A stretch of 64,000 nt of DNA, from contig NC_088780.1 of NCBI RefSeq assembly GCF_958450345.1, forward strand, positions 67,665,533-67,729,532. Direction: 5' to 3'. Position numbers and translations under genes: made by a program. This document shows, piece after piece, positions 51,183-61,263 of this stretch. Source of the stretch: Calliphora vicina (taxonomy: Eukaryota; Arthropoda; Insecta; Diptera; Calliphoridae). A model generated the notes under the pieces. That model was not told the DNA's origin. It made no database searches and worked only from the letters and a program-made list of their open reading frames with translations. How positions within the stretch are numbered: position 1 is the first letter of the stretch; each line of letters starts with the position of its first letter.

Positions 51183-52480
51183 AGGAGTGAGATCGAAAAA
51201 TTCTTAACACACGTTTTTCATTACATTTTTTAACCCAAGTATTATTTGAATTTTTTTTTGATCAAGTTACCTTTGAAAAACATGTCAGTTATTATGTGTA
51301 ATGTCAATTATATTAATTTTTTTGTTAATCTGATTAAAATGAGTGACCAGAAAAAAGTGCGTACTGAAATTATTAAATATTTTCAACAAAACCCAACTTG
51401 GTCTTACAAAAAGTTGGCCAAGCATACAAAGGTCTGCCGTCAAACTGTTTCCAATGTTATTAAACAGTACCGGGAGAACTTGTCAGTTGATAGAAAACCT
51501 GGTTCAGGTAGAAGGAATGGTCCACATGATGTTTCTAAAGCCAAAAAAATAGAACGCATTTTCAAAAGAGCTCCCAACACATCCGGTAGGAAAGCAGCCC
51601 GGTTAGCTCAGTGCTCGGACTATTTGGTACGAAAAGTTAAAGCTAATGCAGGTTTAAAAACATACAAGGCTCAAAAAGTTCCTGACAGGAACGCTACTAA
51701 AAATTTAGAGGCCAAAAACAGAGCACGGAAATTGAAGTCAAGTTTTATAAAAAAATATTCTTGCTGCATAATGGATGACGAAACGTATGTTCTGGCAGAT
51801 TTTTCGCAACTTCCAGGTCAAAAATTTTATGTTGCTGATGCTCGAGGGAATGTTGAAGAAAAGTTTAGGACCCAAAAGCAGACAAAATTTCCCAGAAAGT
51901 TCTTGGTATGGCAAGCAATATGCAGTTGCGGCAAAAGAAGCCACTCATTTGTTACAACGGGCTCTATAAATACCGAAATTTACATCAAGGAATGTTTACA
52001 AAAAAGGCTGCTTCCATTCATAAGACTTCATAATGTGTCCACTTATTTTTGGCCTGACTTGGCATCCTGTCACTATGGCAAACAAGCCCTTGAGTGGTAC
52101 AAGAACAATAATGTGGTATTTGTACCAAGAGAGGCAAATCCTCCAAACTGCCCGGAGCTAAGGCCAGTGGAGAGATATTGGGCTCTTGTTAAAAGAGAAT
52201 TGAAGAGTACAAAAAAGGTGTCCAAAAGTGTGGTAGATTTTAAACGGAGATGGACTACATGTTCGAGCAAAGTGACAGAAAGCACTATAAAAACGTTAAT
52301 GGAAGGGTTTCCGAAAAAGGTTCAAAATTTCATCACTAGTGATTAAAACTATAAAAATAATTTTTTTTGTAAATTGTAATAATAATTTCAATCAAATAAA
52401 AAAAAAATTAAAGCTGTAAGTTTAGTGGTTTCTTTTTTATAAACATATATGTATGTTAAGAATTTTTCGATCTCACTCCT
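51183..52480 (+). mobile_element. Complete Tc1/mariner-group transposon (TSD TA), DD37E type
   Basis: 1298 bp. Ends AGGAGTGAGATCGAAAAATT (27 bp in all) are perfect inverted repeats, flanked by TA. The second copy of the tandem duplication shows the empty site (GTGTTATTAGAAAG near 54731). One intact transposase frame. Confidence 0.92.
51339..52346 (+). CDS. Tc1/mariner-group transposase, apparently intact
   Basis: ATG 51339 (MSDQKKVRTE), 335 codons; the upstream extension of the frame to 51246 begins with TTG and overlaps the leader. N-terminal bipartite helix-turn-helix: residues about 5-48 (IIKYFQQNP, WSYKKLAKHTKVCRQTVSNV) and 65-110, linked by a GRPR-like segment (RKPGSGRRNGP). Catalytic core: D147 (CIMDDETYV), D240 (YFWPDLASCHYG) and E278 (CPELRPVERYW), with 37 residues between the last two. 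Length is normal for the family. Acts in the nucleus, cutting at the ends and inserting at TA. No stop or frameshift, so it could be active. DD37E elements are known from mosquitoes and other insects. Confidence 0.9.
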   Translation: MSDQKKVRTEIIKYFQQNPTWSYKKLAKHTKVCRQTVSNVIKQYRENLSVDRKPGSGRRNGPHDVSKAKKIERIFKRAPNTSGRKAARLAQCSDYLVRKVKANAGLKTYKAQKVPDRNATKNLEAKNRARKLKSSFIKKYSCCIMDDETYVLADFSQLPGQKFYVADARGNVEEKFRTQKQTKFPRKFLVWQAICSCGKRSHSFVTTGSINTEIYIKECLQKRLLPFIRLHNVSTYFWPDLASCHYGKQALEWYKNNNVVFVPREANPPNCPELRPVERYWALVKRELKSTKKVSKSVVDFKRRWTTCSSKVTESTIKTLMEGFPKKVQNFITSD

Positions 52481-53230
52481 TAGAAAGTTTTATAATAAAT
52501 AGTTTGATTTTCTTAAAAATTATTGATCTTGATATGGAAGATCAATGATAAAATTGTTGAAGAAAATTTGACTTGATTGGAAGTTGTATGGTTAGAGGTG
52601 TAATAAATAGTTTGAGGGATGCAGGAATAGATAAGATAAAAATTTTCGACCCAAATGTATTTGCCCTTGATACAATTTTGTCCGAATGGTTAGTTTGTTC
52701 TTTCCTTGATTCCCTTATTGGGAAACTGAACCTTTTACTACAGGAATAAGTTGTTCAATTCTTAAAATTCCGAAATTGAATATCCCACCAAATAGAATCT
52801 AAAACAAAAATTTACAAATCCAACCATAAATCTAACAGAACAAAATTTCGAAAAATAACTTCTAAATTATCTTACCAATATCCAATTTTCGCTCCTAAAA
52901 TCTCCTTTCTTCCAAGCTTATTATTTAAAATTTTCAAAATTCCAATAAAAAAATCAAATTTGTTGCCACGAACTAATATTTTCAACAGACTATTTTATAA
53001 TGAAAATTTCATATACGTACACAAATTTTTCTATTTCAAATGAAAATAAAATCAATGCAATGAGACCAAATATTATTTTTAAATATACCCAATAAACATT
53101 ATAAAAGAAATTAGACCTCACAAGTTATATTTTGTCAATTGGCCGAATTTATTTTTAAATATTTTGTTTAAAACGGAAAGGAAACTGTTATTTATATTTA
53201 AAAATAATTTACATAGAATCAGATAGCTAC

Positions 53231-53296
53231 GCAGTGGTGTTGTCGGTAGAACAGTGGACTACAAGATTGACATCGCTGGTTCGAATCCTAGACGAG
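53231..53296 (+). ncRNA. tRNA-like Pol III segment, copy A
   Basis: GCAGTGGTGTTGTCGGTAGA (A-box-like) and CTGGTTCGAATCCTAGACGA (B box), followed after 20 bp by a long T-run. A partial cloverleaf can be imagined but no acceptor stem closes it. Not a normal tRNA gene. Confidence 0.42.
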
Positions 53297-53348
53297 TTAA
53301 GTATTTTTAATATTTTTTTTTTTTTAAAAACTATTTTAAATTTAAATT

Positions 53349-54213
53349 AGAGTGAACACTTGATAATATGAACTACTGGATAGTATGAACACACAAATTT
53401 TTACATTGGAGACTCTAAAGAGTGAACATCGCCCACCTCTATAGAGTGAACTTTAGTTTTGTTTTCCAAAAAAATTTAAAATCAAAAGTTTTTATTTGTT
53501 ATTTTTTGTGTACAGGCCGTTTTGACTCTCATTAGTATTTTTTTACCACTTAAACTAAGTTTCATTATTTTTTTACGCACATTTTTTATACAATACCGTT
53601 ATTTTTGTTTTGGGTTTTCTGAGATTTTTGTCTTTTTTTGACTCTACTATTTGTATTGCTATATAAACCCAAAAAAAATGCTTTCTATAAAAATATAGCA
53701 AGAAATAATTAAAGATATGGACAATGGAGTGGGAGTTACAGTTCTAGCAAATAAATTTGGTGTAGCAAAGTTCACAATGTGTGGCATCAAAAAAATTCAA
53801 AGTGGTATTCTATGCCACAATAAAAGTGTCGAAAAAATACTCCATAATTGACTTTTAAAGCAGCGAAGGTTTCAATGCAAGCGCAGGCTGGCTTCAAGAG
53901 CATAAAGCAGCAACTCAAGCTGTTTAAATTTTTGAAAAAGCCATTGACTGGGCTGAGAACAATACTAAATATTATGAGAATATCTTAGTTTTACAAATTT
54001 CGTGATTTAGCAGTACAAAAAGCCAAAAGTACATGTACAAAACAAGCAACCATTAATGATTTATTTGTTCCATTATAAAAATATAATAAAATGTACATTT
54101 TTGACATAAAATTTATGAATTTTTTATAATTTTTTCAGTCTCGATAAAGTGAATTTATTGGATAAAGTGAACAGGCCTTGCATTAATTAGTTCACTCTAT
54201 CCCGACTCCACTG
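53349..54213 (+). mobile_element. Pogo/Tigger-type transposon remnant, copy A
   Basis: The right end CAGTGGAGTCGGG (reverse complement) followed by TA matches pogo termini; the left end is degraded to AGAGTGAACACTTGATAATA. Both ends share GTGAAC words. Encodes pieces of a CENP-B-like helix-turn-helix. Confidence 0.55.
53678..54077 (+). pseudogene. Pogo/Tigger transposase fragments, copy A
   Basis: After ATG 53678 (MLSIKI, stop) the frame reads QEIIKDMDNGVGVTVLANKF then GVAKFTMCGIKK, the first CENP-B-type helix-turn-helix. Further on, in other frames, EKAIDWAENNTKYYENILVL and FRDLAVQKAK resemble the C-terminal end of Tigger transposases. The DDE core is deleted. Confidence 0.55.
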
Positions 54214-55488
54214 TATTTTATATTCTCCACAAAAACTTCACTTACTATCCTACAATCAGTCATGACAATTTAGCAATTTTTGTAGCAAAAGTAGTAATAT
54301 GGGGATTTTCTTGAAGTTGCAACTTGAAAAAATAAAAAGTTTCGTTTAAACCAATTTACAAATTTTCTTCTCTTTTATAAAAATACAAACCACAAGTATA
54401 CCTATTATTTTTTATGTCGAAAGAAAATAAAAAAAAATACAAAACAAAGAGTGCGTTGTTTACATGCATACATTTTGAATCGAAATATGTATATTTTGTT
54501 AATTTGTCTATTTCATTTTTTAAACTGTTTTTCACACGAACAGAAAATAAAGTACATGGTATTTAAAATAAAGTACATGGTTTTATCCATTATTCAATGT
54601 CAATTCAAATGATTATAACTTAATGTTATTTGACTTGTCCAGGTTATAAAGGTCTTATCCAGGTTATAAAGGTCTTGTCCAGTTTATAAAGGTTTGATGT
54701 CAACTAAATGTCTCAAAAGTTAAACTTTAATGTGTTATTAGAAAGTTTTATAATAAATAGTTTGATTTTCTTAAAAATTATTGATCTTGATATGGAAGAT
54801 CAATGATAAAATTGTTGAAGAAAATTTGACTTGATTGGAAGTTGTATGGTTAGAGGTGTAATAAATAGTTTGAGGGATGCAGGAATAGATAAGATAAAAA
54901 TTTTCGACCCAAATGTATTTGCCCTTGATACAATTTTGTCCGAATGGTTAGTTTGTTCTTTCCTTGATTCCCTTATTGGGAAACTGAACCTTTTACTACA
55001 GGAATAAGTTGTTCAATTCTTAAAATTCCGAAATTGAATATCCCACCAAATAGAATCTAAAACAAAAATTTACAAATCCAACCATAAATCTAACAGAACA
55101 AAATTTCGAAAAATAACTTCTAAATTATCTTACCAATATCCAATTTTCGCTCCTAAAATCTCCTTTCTTCCAAGCTTATTATTTAAAATTTTCAAAATTC
55201 CAATAAAAAAATCAAATTTGTTGCCACGAACTAATATTTTCAACAGACTATTTTATAATGAAAATTTCATATACGTACACAAATTTTTCTATTTCAAATG
55301 AAAATAAAATCAATGCAATGAGACCAAATATTATTTTTAAATATACCCAATAAACATTATAAAAGAAATTAGACCTCACAAGTTATATTTTGTCAATTGG
55401 CCGAATTTATTTTTAAATATTTTGTTTAAAACGGAAAGGAAACTGTTATTTATATTTAAAAATAATTTACATAGAATCAGATAGCTAC

Positions 55489-55554
55489 GCAGTGGTGTTG
55501 TCGGTAGAACAGTGGACTACAAGATTGACATCGCTGGTTCGAATCCTAGACGAG
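55489..55554 (+). ncRNA. tRNA-like Pol III segment, copy B
   Basis: Identical to 53231-53296, duplicated with the surrounding segment. Confidence 0.42.
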
Positions 55555-55606
55555 TTAAGTATTTTTAATATTTTTTTTTTTTTAAAAACTATTTTAAATT
55601 TAAATT

Positions 55607-56471
55607 AGAGTGAACACTTGATAATATGAACTACTGGATAGTATGAACACACAAATTTTTACATTGGAGACTCTAAAGAGTGAACATCGCCCACCTCTAT
55701 AGAGTGAACTTTAGTTTTGTTTTCCAAAAAAATTTAAAATCAAAAGTTTTTATTTGTTATTTTTTGTGTACAGGCCGTTTTGACTCTCATTAGTATTTTT
55801 TTACCACTTAAACTAAGTTTCATTATTTTTTTACGCACATTTTTTATACAATACCGTTATTTTTGTTTTGGGTTTTCTGAGATTTTTGTCTTTTTTTGAC
55901 TCTACTATTTGTATTGCTATATAAACCCAAAAAAAATGCTTTCTATAAAAATATAGCAAGAAATAATTAAAGATATGGACAATGGAGTGGGAGTTACAGT
56001 TCTAGCAAATAAATTTGGTGTAGCAAAGTTCACAATGTGTGGCATCAAAAAAATTCAAAGTGGTATTCTATGCCACAATAAAAGTGTCGAAAAAATACTC
56101 CATAATTGACTTTTAAAGCAGCGAAGGTTTCAATGCAAGCGCAGGCTGGCTTCAAGAGCATAAAGCAGCAACTCAAGCTGTTTAAATTTTTGAAAAAGCC
56201 ATTGACTGGGCTGAGAACAATACTAAATATTATGAGAATATCTTAGTTTTACAAATTTCGTGATTTAGCAGTACAAAAAGCCAAAAGTACATGTACAAAA
56301 CAAGCAACCATTAATGATTTATTTGTTCCATTATAAAAATATAATAAAATGTACATTTTTGACATAAAATTTATGAATTTTTTATAATTTTTTCAGTCTC
56401 GATAAAGTGAATTTATTGGATAAAGTGAACAGGCCTTGCATTAATTAGTTCACTCTATCCCGACTCCACTG
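55607..56471 (+). mobile_element. Pogo/Tigger-type transposon remnant, copy B
   Basis: Identical duplicate of 53349-54213, with the same broken transposase pieces starting at ATG 55936. Confidence 0.55.
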
Positions 56472-56847
56472 TATTTTATATTCTCCACAAAAACTTCACT
56501 TACTATCCTACAATCAGTCATGACAATTTAGCAATTTTTGTAGCAAAAGTAGTAATATGGGGATTTTCTTGAAGTTGCAACTTGAAAAAATAAAAAGTTT
56601 CGTTTAAACCAATTTACAAATTTTCTTCTCTTTTATAAAAATACAAACCACAAGTATACCTATTATTTTTTATGTCGAAAGAAAATAAAAAAAAATACAA
56701 AACAAAGAGTGCGTTGTTTACATGCATACATTTTGAATCGAAATATGTATATTTTGTTAATTTGTCTATTTCATTTTTTAAACTGTTTTTCACACGAACA
56801 GAAAATAAAGTACATGGTATTTAAAAATGCACAATTAATAAATAAGG

Positions 56848-56917
56848 GGGTGGTGTTGTGAGTAGAACGGCGACCAGCAAACGTGAGGCCCTCGGTTCAA
56901 ATCCAGTGGGCTACGGC
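56848..56917 (+). ncRNA. tRNA-like Pol III segment, different subtype
   Basis: GGTGGTGTTGTGAGTAGAAC (A-box-like), ACCAGCAAACGTGAGG, and CTCGGTTCAAATCCAGTGGG (B box). Resembles the other two tRNA-like types in this window but is clearly diverged. Lies between the tandem duplication and the right subterminal repeats of the hAT element. Confidence 0.4.
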
Positions 56918-57019
56918 TTTAGGTAAATATTTTTACTAATAACATATCTATTAAGAAGTATAACATATTTTCTACTAACATATAATTAATAACATTTTAC
57001 CGGTAATTGCATAATGGAT

Positions 57020-57270
57020 TTCAATTTACTGTTACTGATTTTTTTCAGTATTCAGTAAAAATTTACTGAATACTGATTTTTTTTCAGTAATCAGTAAAAA
57101 ATTACTGATTACTGATTTTTTTTTCAGTATTCAGTAAAAATTTACTGAAATTTTTTTTTTCAGTAATCAGTAAAACTTTACTGAATACTGAAAATTTTTT
57201 CAGTAATCAGCAAAACTTTACTGAATACTGAACATTTTTTCAGTAATGAGTAAAAATCTATTTTTACTGA
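57020..57270. repeat. Subterminal CAGTA-type repeats, right end of the hAT element
   Basis: At least ten copies of TTTCAGTA(T/A)TCAGTAAAA-type words alternating in sign, mirroring 49586-49712 but longer. Confidence 0.7.
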
Positions 57271-57535
57271 AATTTTACTGGTACTGCAAAGTGCCCATCT
57301 ATGTCCACAATATATGTTAAGTTTCTTATAGTTACAGTCCTCGTTATTCGAATATTTATCTGCATAAAACTTTAATTTGGTACTGGTACCACAATTTCCG
57401 TCTTATATTCCTCGTTTATAAAATCCGGTATCAAAAGAACGAAAACTATTAAACTGTTATCTATCGAGCCCAAACTACTCCTCATATGTCTCAACTTCAG
57501 GCTGTCTATATCAAAATGTTCTATTTCTTCGTTTG

Positions 57536-58225
57536 TCAAAAAAATCTACCCGCAATTCTGTGCCTGGACATGACTATATTCTCCTGCACCCGTTCAATTT
57601 TATCCCTTACTTCGTCAATCAACAGCACGAAATTATTATACCTCGTCACTCTAAAGCTTTCCTCGATTTCACCTGTGTATGTTCTATTGAACCATTTTCT
57701 ATTTTGTTCTACAACCAATCGAATATTTTGCAAATAACTTTGCATTTCGTTATTTATTTTAACCTGTTTATTCAAATTATTTATTATATTACTCTGTTTC
57801 AAATCCACATCATTGAAATGATCCTCAATTCTCAATCTATCCTCATCATCCATACTTCCAAAAAGCCAATTTATAACTCTACCTCCCACGTTCACCAAGG
57901 CTCTCTTGCTCCTTGATCTCGTATGAACTTTTAATGTTTGTAGCGAATGCTCGACCTCGCCAATTTTCTTATTCAGGCTTATAAGAAGCCATCCATCGTC
58001 TATTCTAAAATTGTGTGATATGCCCAATTTCAACTTCTGAATAGTATCCCCAATGTCATTTATGTTAATTATATGAATCAGCTCCGAGAAACCCGCAATT
58101 ATGTTAAGAGGTTCTCCCTGCAGAACGGCATACCCTGCTTGTGTTTCGATAATTCTTCTATGCACTGCAGATTCAATGTGTGATGTCCACCCGAGCATCA
58201 GGAACACCAGGATAACCAACATCAT
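57536..58225 (-). pseudogene. Errantivirus env, N-terminal half with furin site and fusion peptide
   Basis: ATG 58225, preceded by TAAAAACCTTTTCAG, a strong 3' splice site consistent with env expression from a spliced subgenomic RNA. Residues 1-18 form a signal peptide (MLVILVFLMLGWTSHIESA). Near residue 108 is RSKR, a furin cleavage site, followed by ALVNVGGRVINWLFG, the fusion-peptide region of F-like envelopes. A long heptad-like helix follows (DVDLKQSNIINNLNKQVKIN). A stop near 57536 and another before the hAT insertion break it; the C-terminal part is at 48986-49538. Described only; inactive. Confidence 0.83.
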
Positions 58226-59098
58226 CTGAAAAGGTTTTTAGAGGCCTTTTAATATTTGCCAAATCAACTTTATTAGGGTTGTTAGAATTATACTTCAAAA
58301 ATCTCTTGACAGTTTTCTGCCTCTGGGCTTTGGGATTCTTTACATACAACTCCCTATTATCATAATTCGGAACCCTACCTCTTTTCGAATTTATCCTGTC
58401 AATGACCTTTAGAAGCCTATTGCTCTAATGACCAACTCCTCCACATCCATATTTTTATTACTCTGTTTCAATATTCTAATGTGCTCCAAAAGAGACAAAT
58501 GCATCCTCTCAATGTCAGAGTTACCTGTATGAGAATGCGCTGTTGTGAAATGCGTTTGAACATTATTCTCCGCACAGAACAATCTTATTAGAGCGTTGTT
58601 AAACTCATTGTCTATCGCCAGCAACTCTGGTTTGCGAAGCAAGACAATTCTTTCCTGAATCTTTACCTTGACAGTACACATATTCATATCTGAAATTTTA
58701 TGTACAAAACCCAATTTGGTAAATCTGTCTATTGTGGTCAGAAAACATGTTCTGTGAACCTGAAAGATATCCATATGGACAATCATGTTCGGTCTCTCAG
58801 GTGTAACAGTATGGTTAAAGTGTTTGCGATAGGGATTTCTATCGTATTTAGCTTCATTGCATATTCTGCAAGAATTTATGAACTTGTTTACAAATTTTAT
58901 TAAATTTGGATAAAAATGGGAGTCTTTTATTTCCCCAAAATTTTCCAAAATACCTCTATGGTTTCCGTTATTATGAGTATTTTCAATTATCCCATACATT
59001 TCCTCTTCATTAGACATGTCAACAGCCAACTTCGTACATTTAACAAATTTTAAATTTTGATCATTACCAAACAACGATTCCAATTTTTCTTGGATCAT
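58226..59098 (-). pseudogene. Errantivirus integrase
   Basis: Zinc-binding HHCC: H in ENTHNNGNHRG and the pair CRICNEAKY. Catalytic triad: VHMDIFQ (first Asp), LAIDNEFNNAL (second Asp) and GNSDIERMHLS (Glu). These lie in one open frame 59098-58409, which is in a different frame from the upstream RNase H region. The C-terminal tail (NYDNRELYVKNPKAQRQKTV and on) continues in a shifted frame to about 58226, next to the env splice site. Inserts viral cDNA. Frame breaks at both ends of the open part. Confidence 0.84.
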
Positions 59099-59680
59099 AC
59101 AATATAAATTATATGAAAGTTCGGAATATATGCCGACTCTCCCTTTTTTAACGTTCTTCTAAATAAATCGTTTAAGTAAGGATCATTACGAAAATCGTTT
59201 TCACATACGTAAATTACATTGTATTTTCTATACAAAATTTCGTGTTCCCGTTGCTTAGTTTTTAAAATTCTTATTTGTGTTCTATATTTGTTTACAACAG
59301 AATCACTTATAAAAAAATTGGTATTACCATCATCTTCTTGTTGGCTATGTACCGTTGCCATTTCCTCCGATATTTCAAACAGTGATTTAATATCACAATC
59401 TTCAGTTTCCTCATTATTGGATTCCAATCGACTTAGGAAATCTGCAACCTTATTATCTTTGCCTTTAACGTACTCGATATCAAATTCATATTCGGCGAGC
59501 ATGATCTTCCATCTACTCAATCTGGAATTTGGCTCCTTTAGGGAAGCCAACCATTTGAGAGGCTGGTGGTCGGTGTTGACCAAAAACTTAGTGCCAAAAA
59601 GGTAAGACGAAAATATTTAGCCGCCCACACTATAGCCAAGAGTTCTTTCTCTATTGTACTATAGTTTTTCTCATGATTAT
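59095..59680 (-). pseudogene. Errantivirus RNase H end and pol linker
   Basis: RNase H begins at the end of the upstream frame (LTTDASNVALGAVLS, Asp of the active site), is frameshifted near 59680, and ends with VNTDHQPLKWL and FDIEYVKGKDNKVADFLSRL in the frame 59583-59095. An acidic linker toward the integrase follows. Degrades the RNA strand during reverse transcription. Confidence 0.78.
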
Positions 59681-60737
59681 TTAATGTTCTACTAGCATAA
59701 CAAAGGGGCTAAGAACAGCACCCAATGCGACGTTACTAGCATCTGTAGTAAGGACGAATTTCTTGTTGAAGTCCGGATAGGACAGTATTGGTAGGTTTGT
59801 TATGATTCTTATTAATTTTTCGAATGATTCAATGTAAGAAGGAACATCAGTATTTATCTTGACATCATTTTTTAAATATTTTATTATTGGTCCGGCTATA
59901 GAAGAATAATTCTTTATGAATTTTCTATAGTACCCAGTAAGACCTAAAAATGATTTCATTTATTTCACAGTACCTGGAATAGGTACATTATTAATTGCCT
60001 CAATCTTGGACGGACAAGGTTTTAGACCGTTTGGTGTAACTATATGACCCAAGAACTGAGTTTGTCTAGCCAGAAAGTTACATTTGTTAATTTGAACCTT
60101 TAAATTATATTCATTTAAAACAGAAAATATTTTTGTTAGGCTATTAAAATGTTCATCCAATGAAGAAGAGAAAACCAATATATCATCCATATAGATGACG
60201 CAAATTTTATTGATGTATTCACTTAAAACGTAATTCATCATACGCTGAAAGGTAGCGGGTGCATTCTTTAAACCGAATGGCATTCTGATAAACTCATAAT
60301 GTCCCATTGGTGTTGAGAAGGCTGTCTTCTGAATGTCCCTATCTTCCATCCTAATCTGGTGGAAAAATATTGTGCCCTACCCAATTTATCAAATAGATAA
60401 TCTATATTGGGTATCGGGAATTTATCCCCCACGGTAATATAATTCAGATTTCGGTAATCAATGACTTACGCCATTTTCGTTTACAATCGTTATCCAGTTT
60501 CTTCGGTACTATCCATAAGGGTGAGTTATAAGGCGATTTACTCGGCCTAACTATTCCCTGGATTAGCATATCCTTTATCTGGGTTTCAATTTCCCTTTCA
60601 TGTGCTTTAGGGTATCTATATATTTTAGAATACACCGGTTTATCCGATGTTGTGACAATAGTATGTTTAACAGCATTAGTTGTTGTCAGAGTTTGACCTT
60701 CTTGATAGAATGTAACTCTGTTTTTATTTAAAAACAC
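59681..60737 (-). pseudogene. Errantivirus reverse transcriptase
   Basis: First part 60737-60444 (YRYPKAHEREIETQIKDML, SPLWIVPKKLD). A frameshift near 60444-60460 is inferred, because the next motifs (VGDKFPIPNIDYLFDKLG) are in another frame. 60349-59960 carries MPFGLKNAPATFQRMMN and the active site ICVIYMDDILVFS. A TAA at 59960-59962 interrupts before MKSFLGLTGYYRKFI, otherwise in the same frame. So at least two lesions. Confidence 0.86.
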
Positions 60738-60739
60738 AT

Positions 60740-61180
60740 CTAATTTGTGTTTTCTTCATTATTTAAATAATCTGGCAACTCTATGTTACCAAAGTCTATA
60801 TTTTGTAATTCTAAGGCTGTAATTTCGTCAAAGTTTATATCAACTGGTCTTGAACAGAACAATATTTCGACTTTATTAACCCAAAGTCTCATATTATAAA
60901 AATCTATTATGACACCCATAGGCATCAAGACATTATTTCCGATTATACAATCGAAAGCTTTATTTTTTAAATCGACAAGTTTAATAGACATAGTTTCATC
61001 CCCTGCAATAAACTCCAAAGGGACATTAACTACAATTTCTTCATCCACCATTCTACTACCTGTCAATGTATTCAATCTTAGTTTGTTCTTAAGTCTTCTT
61101 TTTGAAGACAATCCCTTAAAAATCCCATAATCACCCAAGGTAGTTGCAGCCCCGCTGTCAACTAAACATTTAACTTTAAT
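60740..61180 (-). pseudogene. Errantivirus protease and linker
   Basis: Active-site motif CLVDSGAATTLGDYG lies at about 61170-61126, at the start of the frame (the ATG at 61138 is internal). FDCIIGNNVLMPMGVIIDF corresponds to the second protease motif. The frame is open to 60740, immediately before the RT frame. Cleaves the polyprotein. Confidence 0.75.
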
Positions 61181-61263
61181 GTTAATAATTGTTAGTAATA
61201 CTATTGGTAAGTGGGATCCGGAGGCTGTACATGAAAATTTTGACTCATGTCTATGTTTTCCAC

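Larger units (their letters stand above)
51022..54579. repeat. Tandem duplication, first copy (contains the DD37E transposon)
   Basis: Apart from the transposon at 51183-52480, this segment matches 54580-56826 base for base as far as I compared: starting GTTTTATCCATTATTCAATG, ending around AAATAAAGTACATGG. Three tandem ~21-bp words (GGTTATAAAGGTCTTGTCC type) occur at 51078-51136. Confidence 0.85.
54580..56826. repeat. Tandem duplication, second copy (no transposon)
   Basis: 2247 bp directly following the first copy, identical in all stretches compared. Junction word AAATAAAGTACATGG occurs at about 54545 and 54566. Carries the second copies of the tRNA-like segment and pogo remnant. Confidence 0.85.
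49547..57303. mobile_element. hAT element (TSD TCCACAAT) inside env
   Basis: TCCACAAT is at 49539-49546 and 57304-57311, a perfect 8-bp duplication. Ends CATACATGGGCACACTGCA / CATAGATGGGCACTTTGCA (reverse complement). Inside the ends are repeated CAGTA/TTACTG words (49590-49710 and 57020-57270). A 110-codon hAT-transposase-derived frame lies near the left end. The interior also holds a Tc1/mariner-group element and a 2.25-kb tandem duplication with pogo remnants. Confidence 0.85.

Noticed and set aside
51246..51338. N-terminal extension of the DD37E transposase
   Set aside because: Begins at TTG and has no family similarity; the ATG at 51339 gives the normal length.
53231..53296. Genuine tRNA gene
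   Set aside because: A- and B-box-like words are present but no acceptor or anticodon stem closes properly; kept only as a tRNA-like segment.
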